Origin: Prototheca cutis
Lineage: Eukaryota; Chlorophyta; Trebouxiophyceae; Chlorellales; Chlorellaceae
NCBI GenBank assembly: GCA_002897115.2
Contig: BCIH01000004.1
Location: 495,329 to 559,328 of the forward strand
Direction of reading: 5' to 3'
DNA: 64,000 nucleotides
Position numbers and translations under genes: made by a program. Position 1 is the stretch's first letter, and each line of letters begins with the position of its first letter. The notes beneath the pieces are model-generated. The model did no database searches, was not told where the DNA came from, and saw only the letters and a program-made list of their open reading frames with translations. This document shows, one piece after another, positions 22,232 through 34,200 of this stretch.

Positions 22232-24892
22232 ATGAACCCGGTCCTGTATAGGGGCGGGTGGGGACAGAGTTCGCCATCCCTGCTCAACCTGGCGGACTGG
22301 CAGGAGAAGGAGCGGAAAAACCCTCTGAACTGCGCTGTAGACAAGGATGGAGCTTTATTGGTGAGTCCTGTATGTGGGTGGCGCCGTTCAAGAGGATGCT
22401 TGCATCTCCCCGTGGTCGTTCAGCCATGCTGTCGCCTCCCTTCCCGGTGCAGGACAACCTGACGTTGGAGCTGAGGGTGACTCCCCCCGAGATCACCATC
22501 GATAACAAGTATCACGACGCATTCACGTTTGTTAAAATGAGTTCGGCGAACCGACCGGGCAGCCTCATCCACGTGCGCGGAGTCCCTGGAGGGGTGGATG
22601 TCTGTGACCCGTCGCCCTGGGCGGGACGGCTCGCTCACCCTTCCGGGAGTTATTAACACATGCAGGTGGTGCAACACCTGACAGAGCTGGGTCTCCGCAT
22701 CCACAGCAGCCGCGTCACCAGCTGTGGGGGCTGGTTTGTTGATGGTGCGTTCTGCCGAGGGTCAACTGTAGGAGGGGGATTGGGGGGTGAGCAGGGGGTT
22801 CCAATGGGGCCCAAGCTCGTGGCCCACCGGCCCCTTGCAGACGCGTGGCATGCCATTGGGCAGCCATGGGGGCATGTGAGAATGCATGATCCCATGCTGT
22901 TTTGGATGAATTCCAAGGGGTTTTCTGGTGTTCATCGTCTTGCCGGGCGAGCTTCTGCGGCTGCGGGCCCCAGCCGTGTCGATGGGCGTTGGGCGATTGG
23001 CATGGGCTCCCATGTTCTATTTTGCGCCACCCATTGGTTGTGCCTCTCTTTCTCTGCACTGTATTCACAACGCAACGGCTGCTGATCTGTGCCTCCCCCC
23101 CGACCATGGTGGTGCAGACTTTTACTTGACGGAGGTGGATGGGAGCAAGGTGCGTGACCCCGGCAAGCTGCACAGCATCCGCACCATGCTGGCCATGTAC
23201 TACGAGGAGGAAAGCACGGCGCTGAACGGCGACGAGACGGACGACGAGGGCCGCGTGGAGAGCACTGTATTTGAGATGTCGGGTCCCGATGGCGTCGGCC
23301 TGCTGGCCAACGTGGCGAGCCTGCTGACGCACAACGGCTGCAACATCCGGTCGGCGGCGGTGTGGACGTACCGCGGGCGTGTGGCATTTGTGCTGTCAGT
23401 CACCGAAAAGGGCCGGCCGATCGCCGACCGGTACAAGCTGGACCGGCTGCGGCAACTGATGACAGCCATCATGGGTGGGCCCGAGGCCAGCCGCGTGGCC
23501 CACGCCAAAGTCCGCGGCTCTGTGCACCCGGACCGCCGCCTGCACCAGCTCATGCTCAGTGATGAACTGGATGATTGGCGTCGCCGCGCCACGTATGTTG
23601 GTGTTGATGGGGCCGCTGCCGGAGGATCTACTGTTGCAACCTCGGAGGCCGCTGCTCTGGTCGCCGGGCAGGCCGCGTCAAAGCTCTGGGGGCCGGCTGC
23701 GACGCTGGGGCCGGGCTCGCTCCCCGTGACGGGGGCCATTCCCACAGCCCGCATCGCCAGCGGTGCCACGGCAGCAGCCAAGCCTCCCCTCCCCTCTGCC
23801 GACCACGGCACCGACAGCACCAGTGATATGAGTGCCGACACGATCGTGCTGGGCTCGCCGGCCTACCCCTCACCCAGCACGACGGCCGCAGCGGCGGTGG
23901 TGCTCGGTCCCTCGCGCACAGGTCCGTCCGGCAGCGGCACTGCCGGTCCCACCGCCGCCGTGGTGGCCGGGAGCCAGGCCATCCCTGCGGCCAAGCGCAG
24001 CGTCGCGGCCGCGGACACGGCGCCTGACTCGTGCGCGTCGTCTCTGGCTTCCGAGATGGTCGAGGGCTCCCCCGGCGCAGGCAATGGTGGTGCTGGTGGG
24101 TGCGCCGGCTCCGTCAATGGCTCTATGACCGGTTCCTTGCCCCCCGTCCCCGGGTCGAGCGGGTCGTCGCCCTGGCAGTGGCGTTCACCAAAGTACGATG
24201 CGCCGCGGGTGGATGTGGAGCCGTGCGCGAGCAGCGGGTACTGGGTGGTGAGCATTTCGTGCCGTGACCGGCCCAAGCTCCTGTTTGACACGGTGTGCAC
24301 GTTGGCCGACATGGACTACGACATCTGGCACGCGACCATCGACGCGCTGCCAGGCGGGGGGGCGGCACAAGAGTACCACGTGCGCCCCCGCGTGGGCGAG
24401 GCCGGGTGGGACCCCGCGGCTGCGGCGTGCCTGCGGGCCATGCTCGAGTCGTCCATCCAGCGCCGGTTTCCCCCCGGGGTCAAGCTCCACGTCCGCGCGG
24501 GCGACCGCTTTTCGTCCCTGGCAGACTTGACACGCGTCCTGGCCGAGGCGGGCCTGTCCATCACCCGCGCCAAGGTCCGCACGTATGCGACTTCAAATTC
24601 CAGTGGTCATACGCTCTATGTCATGGACCGCGGGGGGTGCCCGCCCTCTCGCGCCCGCATCCAGACCGTGTGCGCCGCCCTGGGCGGCACACTCGTTGAC
24701 CCCGGCACCGAGTCCCTGCCCTCCAGCCACGGATCCGCGCGGTTCACCTTTAGTTTCCTGCAGCGCGCCGCCGCTGCGGCTGCCGCTTCGGGTGCGTTCG
24801 CGCCAGCTTGCTTGGCTGATTCGTTCCTTGGGGCTGTTTCCTCCTTTGTTGTGCTCTGCTGTGCTGCCGTAACGAAGCAATCGGCCGACTGA
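22232..24892 (+). CDS. ACT-domain repeat (ACR) protein with four ACT domains
   Basis: ACR proteins resemble the sensory part of bacterial GlnD without its nucleotidyltransferase and are proposed amino-acid or nitrogen sensors in plants. Four exons (22232-22360, 22453-22572, 22666-22744, 23118-24892) give 700 residues. ACT 1 is assembled from exons 2-4: ITIDNKYHDAFTFVKMSSAN, RPGSLIHVVQHLTELGLRIH, SCGGWFVDDFYLTEVDG. ACT 2: STVFEMSGPDGVGLLANVAS. ACT 3: WVVSISCRDRPKLLFDTVCT, DMDYDIWHATID. ACT 4: RAGDRFSSLADLTRVLAEAG. A Ser/Ala/Gly-rich linker of about 200 residues separates ACT 2 and ACT 3. The four-domain order and the WF(M/V)D..(H/Y)(V/L)T motif match plant ACR1-10. The last 45 residues are hydrophobic and may not be conserved. 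Confidence 0.9.
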
Positions 24893-26165
24893 CAGGGACT
24901 AACCTGGTCAGTCCACCAAAACTGTTGCAGGTCAGAGAGGGGGCTCGCCCATGTCATCGTCGTGCGGCTCCATCTGATGGGACTGGGCCCCTGCAAACCC
25001 AACCCGCCTTCCATCCGCCTCGGGGTCCCAAACCCACTCCGCCCCCAAACCCACTCCGTCATCCTGGCTTTGTCCAGAGGGCACAGCCTTGCAGAGAAGA
25101 GAAGAGCCTCGGATGCATGCATGCATGCGCAGCAGTGATGTGCAAGAAAACACAGGCATCCGAGGGCTGCCGGCCGTGCCCACGGCCCTCGTATGTCAGC
25201 CAATCCGACCGCCCCGGCTGCCAAACCCAAACGACTCATGGACGACATAATTGCCCCCCCCCCCCCCCCCCCCCAACACCGACATCGTTGTTGTACATGC
25301 GCCCTGCGGGGCAATCCCATGTCAAACGCCCTCCAGTCCCTGCTCTCACATGTTCTTGTAGACTATCGGGCGCCGCCGGCCCAGTCTAGCCATGCCGTGC
25401 GCCCGACCCCCCCTTCTCCCACCTCACCCCCACGGTTCATTCCTTGTTTTCAGGATCGCGGCGGCGCTGCGGCCGGGGGGGCATTCCCCGGCTGCCACTG
25501 CTTGAGAGCATCTCTTGCCGGCTCGNNNNNNNNNNNNNNNNNNNNNNNNNNNNNNNNNNNNNNNNNNNNNNNNNNNNNNNNNNNNNNNNNNNNNNNNNNN
25601 NNNNNNNNNNNNNNNNNNNNNNNNNNNNNNNNNNNNNNNNNNNNNNNNNNNNNNNNNNNNNNNCCCCCCCCCCCCCCCCAAACAAAAAAAAACCCCACAC
25701 ACACACATCGGGGTCAGCGCTACACACCACTTCCTCATCCTCGGTGCGCCTGTCGCTCAGCTGGAGGGTTGATGCCACGGACTCATCAATGGTGCACCGC
25801 ACAGTTGGCAGTGCCCGTGCCATCAACCCTCCCACCCACATCGGGTCTGGTGTGATTCGTGAGCATTTCTCTTGCGCTTGTGTGCTAAAATTGCCCCTGC
25901 ATGTACCCCCCAAGAAGAGCGTCTCTTTCAGGTTATTTTCAAGAGGTTTCTTTCTTTCTTTTTTTACCTACCATTCTCTTGGCACGGAGGTGCTGCGCTT
26001 TTGATACGTTGCTGCGCGGCACTGCGCTTGCTGTTTGATGCTCTGTCCGGAAGCCCATGGGTGACCCCCGCATCGCTCTGGCCACACGCTCAAAGACGTC
26101 GACGCACGCACTTGGACAAAAAAAATACATGTAAGGCATGAGGGCATCAGAAGGCTCAAAAGGTT
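24893..26165. other. Spacer with C homopolymers and an assembly gap
   Basis: 1.27 kb between the four-ACT gene and the 3' end of the next (minus) gene. It contains a C run at about 25254-25274, the 138-base N gap (25526-25663) and another C run at 25664-25679. No conserved coding frame is seen. Sequence across the gap is unknown, so a short gene could be hidden there. Confidence 0.6.
25526..25663. other. Assembly gap (138 N)
   Basis: Run of N followed at once by 16 C residues and then an A-rich stretch, so a homopolymer or quadruplex-forming tract probably broke the assembly. Confidence 0.98.
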
Positions 26166-26386
26166 TTAAGGGTTCGTGGTGGGTTCGGGCTCTGCAATCT
26201 CTGCCGGCGCCGCTGCCGCAATCCGTGGCCCAGCGATGGAGCTGGGCCTCCTGCAGTGCAGTAGCATGATGGAATTGGCTCCTCGTAACGGTTTCCATCG
26301 TGGCTTGCTTGCCAACAATGGCACGTGGCTGCACCTCACCTCACCTCCTAATAACAACATGAAATGAGAGAACATGGCGGCACACC

Positions 26387-26417
<31 letters not shown>

Positions 26418-28487
26418 ACACACATGATTTCGTCGATGCAGCGCAGGATGCCTGCTGCGAGGCGCCGCCGTACTGGCAGGCCATTGGCATCAGCAATGAG
26501 GCTGGCGTACAGTGCCCCCAGGACCCAGGGACTCGCTGACTTGGCAGCCAGCCAGGCCTCCTGCTTTACGACGGCACCCCCCGTCTCCACTGCATGAGAG
26601 TGTTTGGGGGATGGGATATGGAATGTGTCCTGCACTTCAGGCCGGCCGCGCATCAATGCATCCCCATCGCTGCTTGCCCTTCTTGCAAGCACAGCATGTA
26701 CATTGGTCCAGGCTGTTTCGTGTTGAACACCATTCACTCAGCGGCGCGAACGACCCAGTAGCCATTATTGCAACCGCAGGGTGTCCGCATATTGGGTTCC
26801 CCACTATTCCAGACACAGCAGGCAGTACCTTCGGCAATCAGGCCGGACGCGTGGCGCCGGGGCGTGAAGAAGAAAGTGGTGCCTGCAGGGACTATCAACC
26901 TCTGCCGCTCGTGGCGGCTGAGGTCGGCGCGGACCCGGCCGACCCATTGCTGCACGACAGGCGGCAAGCGCTTGAACAGTTTGTTTTCCCACGATGCCTC
27001 CTCCAGAGGCAGGGCGTCTGTGGGGGAGGGGTTGGCTGGGGCTTAGATTCGACGTGAGTTCCTTTTCCATGGAGCAGCCATCCATCCATCCAGTTGGAAA
27101 ACTGTGCATTCTTCCGGGCCCCCAAAAACAGGACCCCCTTGTGCAAGCCTCAAGAAGCGCCCACCTTCAAGCTGGCGGGTGAAGAGTCCGAGGTCAGACA
27201 TTGCAGCCTCGTGTTCCCGACCGCCATCCAGTGCCTTGCTGAGCTGGCGCTGCAGCGGATCCAACAGACCGTGCCGGAGCTCGCCGGGCGTGAGGTCCCT
27301 CGAGGTCCTGACCATAACTGCCAACTCCAGTTTTGCGGCACGGTCGAGCAGCTGTGCCCAAAAACCAGTGTCCTGTGCAAGGTCTTCCGCCGTTTTATCC
27401 TGGCATGCTTTGGCACAGGATGCCAGCAGCGCTGCCTTGTCTGCATCTGCAGAGCAGTTTGTCGGTTGGATGGGTTGGGCGGGCATTGACATGCAGCGCC
27501 AGTGGGCGTTCTCTGCAGCTGCAGCTCCGCCGCATGACCGCAGCATCACCCAAAAGCTCTTGTGGAATGATCTTCCCACGCACGACACACAGACTCGCGC
27601 ATGCCGCATTCCACTCCGAAAGTCAGCGTACAGATGGCCCAGGTGAAGATGGGTCTCCATGGGGCGAGGGTTGCCCCCCGCATCCAGCCCTTCCCAGCGT
27701 CAAACACGATACCCCCTCCCAGCTTCATCTGCATCCAAATGTTTGCTTGCTTGTCAACGGCGGTGTCGATGACTGCCCGGAGCAGCATGTGCGCATGTTC
27801 AAACACGAGACCCCCTGCCGAACGATGACAGGCTCCTACATCCCTCCACCGCCCAGACTGCGATAGGCACTCACCAGTGGGAGGTCGGCTTCGTCCCTGG
27901 GCCGCATCATCACTTTGCCAGAATAGGGCCGTCGCTCGCTGCCAGGCTGCAGCCGCTGAGCAACAAACCGCGGGATCGACCTGCAGATCGAGGGGTTCGG
28001 GTTGGATGGGGCGGGTGCGGCTGGGGGGGGCCACATTGGCAAGATTGCTAGGATCCGGAAAGCCAACCCGGCACAGACTGTGTCCTCGCCATCACCACAA
28101 GCCCTCCAACAATACAATGCATGCCAAATAAATAAAAGCACTTGTGAAACTCCATTCCAACCTGATCGACTCCTCAAAGAGGCCATGCGCAGCGTAGGCG
28201 TTCTCCTCTGCAACTTCTTCCGCGAGGGCTGTCATCCCCTTATCGTCGTCGGCGCTGCTCGTGGAAGGCAGGTCCTCGTCATCACTGCCATCCATGCCCC
28301 CGTCATCCTCCTCATGAGCAGCAGCTCCAGCAGCAGCTCCCAGATCCGCAGCGGCTTGTGCGCTCACTCCATCCACCTGGATGCCCGCCTCCTCCTCGGC
28401 CAAGCTGCGCTGCACCATGCCCTGGAGCTGGTCAAGCTCGCCTGGAGACAGCTTCCCCAGCAGCTCCATCACCTGCAGGGTTTTCAT
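26166..28487 (-). CDS. Unrecognised seven-exon protein (about 426 aa)
   Basis: Exons 28162-28487, 27850-27980, 27713-27814, 27165-27446, 26829-27017, 26424-26589 and 26166-26250 join with consistent phases. Exon 1 starts MKTLQVMELLGKLSPGELDQ (an in-frame ATG at 28598 or an upstream exon is possible), then runs acidic and Ala/Ser-rich. The rest looks globular and helical: RPYSGKVMMRPRDEADLPLV, LVFEHAHMLLRAVIDTAVDK, GFWAQLLDRAAKLELAVMV, WENKLFKRLPPVVQQWVGRV, WLAAKSASPWVLGALYASLI. The tail is Pro/Glu/Thr-rich. No signal peptide, membrane helix or known catalytic motif is obvious. The join between exons 2 and 3 needs a 35-base intron (27815-27849); the better-looking GTGAGT donor at 27874 breaks the frame. 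I cannot assign a family. The existence of a gene is likely; the exact model less so. Confidence 0.6.
26385..26423 (+). repeat. C run plus (CA)n at an intron donor
   Basis: On the minus-strand transcript this reads (GT)n followed by a G run, starting exactly at the donor of the last intron of the unrecognised gene (ATCAT|GTGTGT). Same arrangement as PELO intron 1. Confidence 0.85.
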
Positions 28488-29045
28488 GTGGTGGCAGGGT
28501 CCGTTGCAGATGAAGCGCCTGGAAGGCAGCCATCTAGCCCCTGCTATGCTCAACACATCAACTCCCACAGGCCCAACGCCTGCACACCTCTTGCACATCG
28601 CTGCTCATCGTCGTGCCAGCATCTGTGTCCCTCGATTCGTCCACCGTATGCTTGGATGGGACCTCTGCACGGTCAGCTATGGTCATACCCTCTCGTCTTG
28701 ACAGGCTCCTTAGCTCCCTCTGCACCACCGCTGTCGCTGCATGCCCTCAATTGCCCAGGAGACAGCCACAAACTCGTCTCAAAAAGAAACAAGAAACATT
28801 GTACACATTGACGATTTACAATGCGCATACCTTCGCGCACACATTGGCATGCATGCGGGGAGCATGGGCTCGCCAGGAGTCAGGAACCGATCCACACCAG
28901 GGTGCATGTCGCCTGGACGAAACGCCCATGGTACTGCTGGGCGGTACTGCAGGAGCACGCCACCAAGACCCTGGGTGGGACTCGCCCGGCCCTGTCATAT
29001 TGGGACGGCGCCGACCGGTCTCTTCCCTTTTGGCTCTACAACAAG
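28488..29045. promoter_or_regulatory. Divergent spacer between the unrecognised gene and eL41
   Basis: About 560 bp between head-to-head starts; must contain the strong eL41 promoter. A 5' exon of the minus-strand gene could also lie here. No further coding frame recognised. Confidence 0.45.
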
Positions 29046-29281
29046 ATGCGCGCGAAGGTGAGCTCTGCGATGGCAGTATGCTCGTTATAATCTAGCCTTG
29101 TCAGGGCGGGAGTGTGGAGATGGGACGGAGGCGGGCGCTGTTGGCCCGCCCCGGGTGTGGTGGCTATTGATGCCTTAACGTCCGCAGAGCGCTGAGTTGT
29201 GTTCCCTCTTCCAATGTACAGTGGAGGAAGAAGCGTATGAGGCGCCTGAAGCGCAAGCGCCGGAGGCAAAGGGCGAAGTGA
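29046..29281 (+). CDS. RPL41: 60S ribosomal protein eL41 (23 residues)
   Basis: The smallest eukaryotic ribosomal protein. Exon 1 is 12 bases (29046-29057, MRAK), followed by a 164-base intron with GTGAGC donor and TACAG acceptor; exon 2 (29222-29281) encodes WRKKRMRRLKRKRRRQRAK and stop TGA. The protein is almost wholly Arg/Lys and matches eL41 of plants and fungi residue for residue over most of its length. UGUAA at 29368 marks a likely 3' end. A gene this short is easily missed by automated annotation. Confidence 0.95.
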
Positions 29282-30300
29282 TTGCACGGCGCCATGCCTT
29301 TGCCCACTCACGCGGGGCGGAGTCCGCCTTTGCCCTGAGTGGAGCCCTTTATTGAGTGGCACAGTGATGTAAAACTCGGTATGGGTTGGGCCAGGAGGCG
29401 GCGCAAATTGAGAGAAGGGATTCGACCGGCGCGGGACAGGGCGGGCCCCGGAGGGGAGATGGAACGTGTGGAGTATGGCTCTTTGGTGAAGGGCTCAAAC
29501 CGGCAGCCAGTGGTGTTGCGACACAAAGGGGTTCCGGGAATCGCACGGATCAGCTCAGATCATCTTTGGTTGGATGACGAAGGGAAGCAGGGTTTGATCA
29601 GAGACCTGGTGGACGGCAGCAATGCTGCAGAAACCCGCCTCGAGCCGACAGGAAGGGCCTGCGGACCCAGCTGGCTGACAGCCATGGTGATAGATATGAA
29701 TGCGACAGGCTCATACACACCAGAGTCTGACTTGTGGTGGACGAGGATGGCAGTTCAGCTGCCACCGCATCGTCACCGTGGCCACACAAAGCGCCCTCTC
29801 AGAGATCTGGCACTGGCAGCTGACTACAGCATGCACTGCAAAGGCGACCACCTATTTGAGCGCTCAGACCCAAGTGCCATCATTTCCCCTGAGGCTGCCG
29901 CACGTGCCTAGACGGCCGTGCATTCAGGCATGCCAAGGTCAGCCCCAACGCCTGGTTGTGGCGGCCAGACTTGGTGCGCACCTCCCCTTGAATGAGCATG
30001 TCCTGGGAACGGACAGAGGTATGACACCAAGCATGCAAAAGTGAGTCAATTCTGATAAAATGAGGCACAGCAATGGAGGAATGAGTCTGTTGTCTGCAGC
30101 CATGCCCGGATAGGGATCTCCCCCTTCTGCCTTGAGGTCTCCGCTGGCGACCAACGCGCCGGTTTGTTGACCCTGGGCTCTCTTTCCGTGTCGCAGGGGG
30201 AGTGCCATCTCAAAGTGGGCCACCGCGTCGGCCCTACCCCCGCTCCAATTCCACATCGCCCACGGAATTAGCATTGGCCTGCCGTGTGGCATCCGCCAAC
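29282..30300. other. Spacer between eL41 and SEC61A, possible minus-strand exons
   Basis: 1.0 kb. It holds the eL41 3' end (UGUAA at 29368) and the SEC61A promoter. On the minus strand an open segment near 29900-30015 with an AG border reads DMLIQGEVRTKSGRHNQALG, and another near 30090-30180 reads GALVASGDLKAEGG. They look codon-like, but I could not join them into a gene, and any start would overlap the SEC61A start. A plus-strand open frame (29339-29911) has no recognisable product. Confidence 0.4.
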
Positions 30301-31852
30301 ATGGGGCAGTTCAGAGTGCTGAACCTGTTCAAGCCGTTCCAGCGGATCATCCCCGAGGTGCAGGCACCGGAGGGCAAGCGGATACCGTTCAGGTGAGCAT
30401 TGCCAATGCCGATGCTGCTAATGGATAATGCGCATTGAATCGGGGCTGGGGGGCTGGGCTCCGGCCCCCCGCCGCGGCCAGGAATCCACCCGAACCCCCC
30501 GAGCTGTCAACCGCAGGGACCGCCTGGGGTACACGCTGGTGTGCCTGGCCATCTTCCTGGTGTGTTCGCAGCTGCCTCTGTATGGCGTGAAATCATCTGC
30601 CGGAGCGGACCCTTTCTACTGGGCCCGCGTGATCATGGCCTCCTCTCGGGGCACGGTGATGGAGCTGGGCATCGGCCCCACGGTGACCGCGGGCCTGGTC
30701 ACCCAGCTGCTGGTTGGGTCCAAGATCATCGACGTTGATCACAACGTCAAGTCTGACCGCGACCTGATGAAGACGGCTGAGGCCGTACTGGGGCTGGTCA
30801 TCACCGTCGGCCAGGCCATCGTCTACGTTTACACCGGCATGTATGGTGCGCCCTCCGAGCTGGGCGTTGCCAACTGCGTGCTGATCGTGGTCCAGCTGCT
30901 GAGTGCGGGCGTGCTGGTGCTGCTACTGGACAACATGCTGAACAACGGCTGGGGCCTGGGCTCTGGCATCTCGCTGTTCATCGCCACCAACATCTGCGAG
31001 AGCATTGTGTGGAAGGCTTTCTCGCCCTACACCCTCAACGCCGGCCGCGGCCCCGAATTTGAGGGCGCAGTGATCGCGCTGTTCCACTTTTTGCTGACGC
31101 GGCACGACAAGACGCGCGCGCTCAAGGACGCGTTTTACCGCCCGGGCCTGCCCAACCTGATCCAGCTGCTGGCGACCGCGGCCATCTTCTGCATGGTGGT
31201 CTACTTCCAGGGCTTCCACGTCAACCTGCCGATGCGCAACAAGCGCACCAGCGCGGCGGGCGCCTACCCCATCAAGCTCTTCTACACCAGCAACATGCCC
31301 ATCATCTTCCAGTCGGCCCTGGTGTCCAACCTGTACTTTGTCTCCCAGCTGCTCTACACGCGCTTTGGCGGCAACATCGTCGTGCGCCTGCTCGGCCGCT
31401 GGGCCGCACAGGGCCCCGGCGGCCAGATGGCCCCCGTCGGCGGCCTGGTCTACTACCTGTCCCCGCCCGGGTCCCTGGCCTCGGCCGCCGCCAACCCGCT
31501 GCACACGCTGTTTTATGCCGCCTTCATGCTGGGTGCCTGCGCGCTCTTCTCCGTCTACTGGATTGAGGTGAGCGGGCAGTCGGCGGCCGACGTGGCCAAG
31601 CAGCTGCGCGACCAAAACTACTACTTCCAGGGCCACCGCGAGTCGACCGACGCCGTCAAGCGCGAGCTCAACCGCTACATCCCCACCGCCGCCGCGTTCG
31701 GAGGCATGTGCATCGGCGCGCTGACCATCGTCGCAGACTTCCTGGGAGCCATTGGCTCGGGCACGGGCATCCTCCTCGCCGTCTCCATCATCTACAACTA
31801 CTGGGAGATGTACGAGAAGGAGCGCGCCCAGATGGGGACCATGTTCAGCTGA
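30301..31852 (+). CDS. SEC61A: SEC61 alpha, ER translocon pore
   Basis: Channel-forming subunit of the Sec61 translocon for co-translational protein import into the ER. Two exons (30301-30392, 30517-31852) with phase 2 give 475 residues, the full family length. Start [20 protein letters not shown] is the family start. Further landmarks: [20 protein letters not shown] (plug region), [54 protein letters not shown] (cytosolic ribosome-binding loop), [20 protein letters not shown], and the end [18 protein letters not shown]. Ten hydrophobic helices are expected. UGUAA lies at 32059-32063. Confidence 0.98.
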
Positions 31853-32194
31853 ACCAAGGATTGATGGGCGATGGAGGCATGCGTGGTGACGGCCGCGCGG
31901 TGCGCAGGTCTCCCTGGTGTGTGCAGTGCTTGAGGGAGGGGCCGGAAACCCAAGACCGACCCCCATGTCTCCTTTGCCGTCGCTGCGCCATGCACGCCCA
32001 CATCCGGAACAAAAACAAGACTCCCCTCCCCTTGTCTCATTTTCACAATTGATCATGTTGTAAGCCGGCTGGCCGTCACACACACATGCTTCGTTTCATG
32101 AGCCTATCAGGGGTGGTGCACCAGCACTGGGATTCTGCAGCACAGAAGCTAATCAACAAGCCCCCAACTTCAATAGAAAGAATAATTCCAATGC
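31853..32194. other. Convergent spacer between SEC61A and TAF8
   Basis: 3' UTRs of the two genes. UGUAA for SEC61A is at 32059. No other feature seen. Confidence 0.55.
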
Positions 32195-33839
32195 TTAAAG
32201 CTGCTCGGCATCGTCATCATCGGCCCCGTAGAGGAGCTCCGAGCCGGGGCCACCGCCACCCGCGGCCACGCTTTCTTCGGCCGACCCAGCCACGGCGATG
32301 ATATTCTCTACGCGGGCGCGTGTCGGGTCGGCCGGCGCGTACCCCGCGTCCAGCGCCCGTGCCGAGCGCTTGGCCTGCCGACCGTGCTTGGTGGAGACGG
32401 CTGTGCCCGCGCCGGCAGCAGCGGCAAAGGCATCCTCGTCCTCGGCCCCCGCGGCGATGCCGGCCTCCCGCGGCAGCGCAGTCAGGCCCGTCAGCCGGGC
32501 CTGCCAGTCCCATGGCTGGAACACGCCCGCCGCGCCCGTCGCCGCAGCCTCTCCCGCGACGGGGTCGCTGCTGCCGGCCTCACCGGGCATGGGCTCAGAC
32601 ATGTACTCGTCGCCAGGTGGCGCTGGGGGGAAAGGCGGCGGATTCGAGTTCCCTTCATCATGTTTCGAAGGCGGCGCCTCCCATGGGTCAACACCTGGCG
32701 CTGCTGCGGTCGAGGTGTCGACACCCGCAGGCCCTGCCGCGTCGCCGTTTCGGTTGGTGGGACCGTTGTCTTCCTCAACCCTTCCATTCCGCCCGCCGGT
32801 TTCGTCCCTGGGCAGTGCCCCAGCCAGGACAGATCCGGGGGGTGCCATGCGAGCGTGGAGCTTGACCAACGCACGCTCGCCCTCGGCCGCGGCCTCTACG
32901 CCTGCCAGGTGGCGCGCCGTCGCATCCTGGCTGGGCAGCGGCAGCGCGCTCGTCCCGCAGTACGTGTGCTTGTCGGGGAAGGCAGGCAAGAAGGCCGGCA
33001 CATGCGGCGGTGGCGTCTGCATGGGGATTTGACGTGCAGTGAGGCAACCTTTGTGACAACAAGATGACACTCCTGGCAACAGGTTCTTATGAGATAGATC
33101 ATGTGATTGGATTGACGGGCCCCGCAGATGGTGGGCCCCACCCTCGGCCATCCCCCTGACCACCGAACCTCGCCAAGGCTCTCGAATGTCGGCGCAGACT
33201 TGGGGCGCTTGGCGACAGGGAACGGCACGATGGGCGCAGCAAATGCAACGCCCTTCTGCTTTGTATTGTGGGATTTTGTGTGTGCATGTGTAAGGAGGCC
33301 ACACTTTTGAAAATCGTGCACAGATCTTGGCTGCTCCCATGCTGGCCGATGCTCTCTGCATCCCAGTCTTGTGCAGCAGCACATCAACTTGATCTCCACA
33401 GATCTCCAACACAACCAGTGCACTCACCTGTGTGGCCTTGAACTCCTTGAGCTCCGCAATAGAGACGCCCAGGTCGTTCAACGCCAGCATCTGCGGGGGA
33501 CGCCCAAATTTGGGGGCGCAGTGCGCAGGCCAACTCTGCATCTCGTTTCAATGCGATAAGGCATTCCCTCCTGAGCCCTGCATGCCGATCTTCACCACCC
33601 GCCCCACTGAGAGCGGGCCCCCATCCACACACAACACGCACCACGTCGAGCGCGTTGGGCTCGGTTCTGCTGGCCAGCTCGGCGTAACCATGGGAAGCCA
33701 GCCCCACTTCCTCCATGTAACGCATGAGCAGCTCCGACAGGATGGCGTAGGACGATGTGTGCATGGAATCGAAGCCGACGTCATCCGCCAGCTGCGCCAC
33801 GCTCACCCGTGCGGCAGCCAGGGCGTACTGGTCCGCCAT
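32195..33839 (-). CDS. TAF8: TFIID subunit TAF8
   Basis: TAF8 is a histone-fold subunit of the general transcription factor TFIID (partner TAF10). Exons 33642-33839, 33428-33490, 33169-33255 and 32195-33016, all phase 0, give 389 residues. The bromodomain-associated histone fold starts at residue 14 (VAQLADDVGFDSMHTSSYAI, LMRYMEEVGLASHGYAELA, SRTEPNALDVV) and continues MLALNDLGVSIAELKEF. The TAF8 C-terminal domain follows: IVPFPVAKRPKSAPTFESLG, then TPPPHVPAFLPAFPDKHTY, the family hallmark. After that the protein is a Gly/Pro/Ala-rich acidic tail ending DDDDAEQL. It shares a 361-bp divergent spacer with the ZNF593-like gene. Confidence 0.9.
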
Positions 33840-34200
33840 GGTGGCCCCGTCTTTAAACGCGTCGAAAGAACCTCAGCTGCTGGTTCCTGGCCCAGCTCAG
33901 AACCTACATCCCACTTTGAAATGTTCAACCACAATATCAATGTTCATTTGTGTCAAGACGGCGCGCAGAGCTGTGCAGATGACACCAGCCATGGCCATCG
34001 ATCTGGTCCCGATCCACGGTGGAGTCGCGAGCCTCTCGAGGCCCCGGACTCCTCGTTGCATGCATTGCGGGTCGCAAACCTGGACAGACCCCTGATACAC
34101 TATGAATCAAATAGGGGGCATCATTAGTACAATACAATAGTGTATTGAGCTTTTCTGAAAACGTGTTTGCTCCACAGGAAGGACACCCTGGCTCGCCGCC
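33840..34200. promoter_or_regulatory. Bidirectional promoter region, TAF8/ZNF593
   Basis: 361 bp between divergent start codons. Less GC-rich than the neighbouring exons. No defined box is recognised. Confidence 0.5.

Noticed and set aside
25113..25135. ATGCATGCATGC-type palindromic run as a possible regulatory site
   Set aside because: Short simple repeat without a known partner motif; no support for function.
29339..29911. 190-codon plus-strand frame between eL41 and SEC61A
   Set aside because: No recognisable motif, atypical composition, and it includes the eL41 UGUAA signal; probably 3' UTR and spacer.
30923..32083. 386-codon open frame antisense to SEC61A
   Set aside because: It is a composition-driven shadow (Val/Ala/Gln/His-rich) of a firmly identified gene; no family features.
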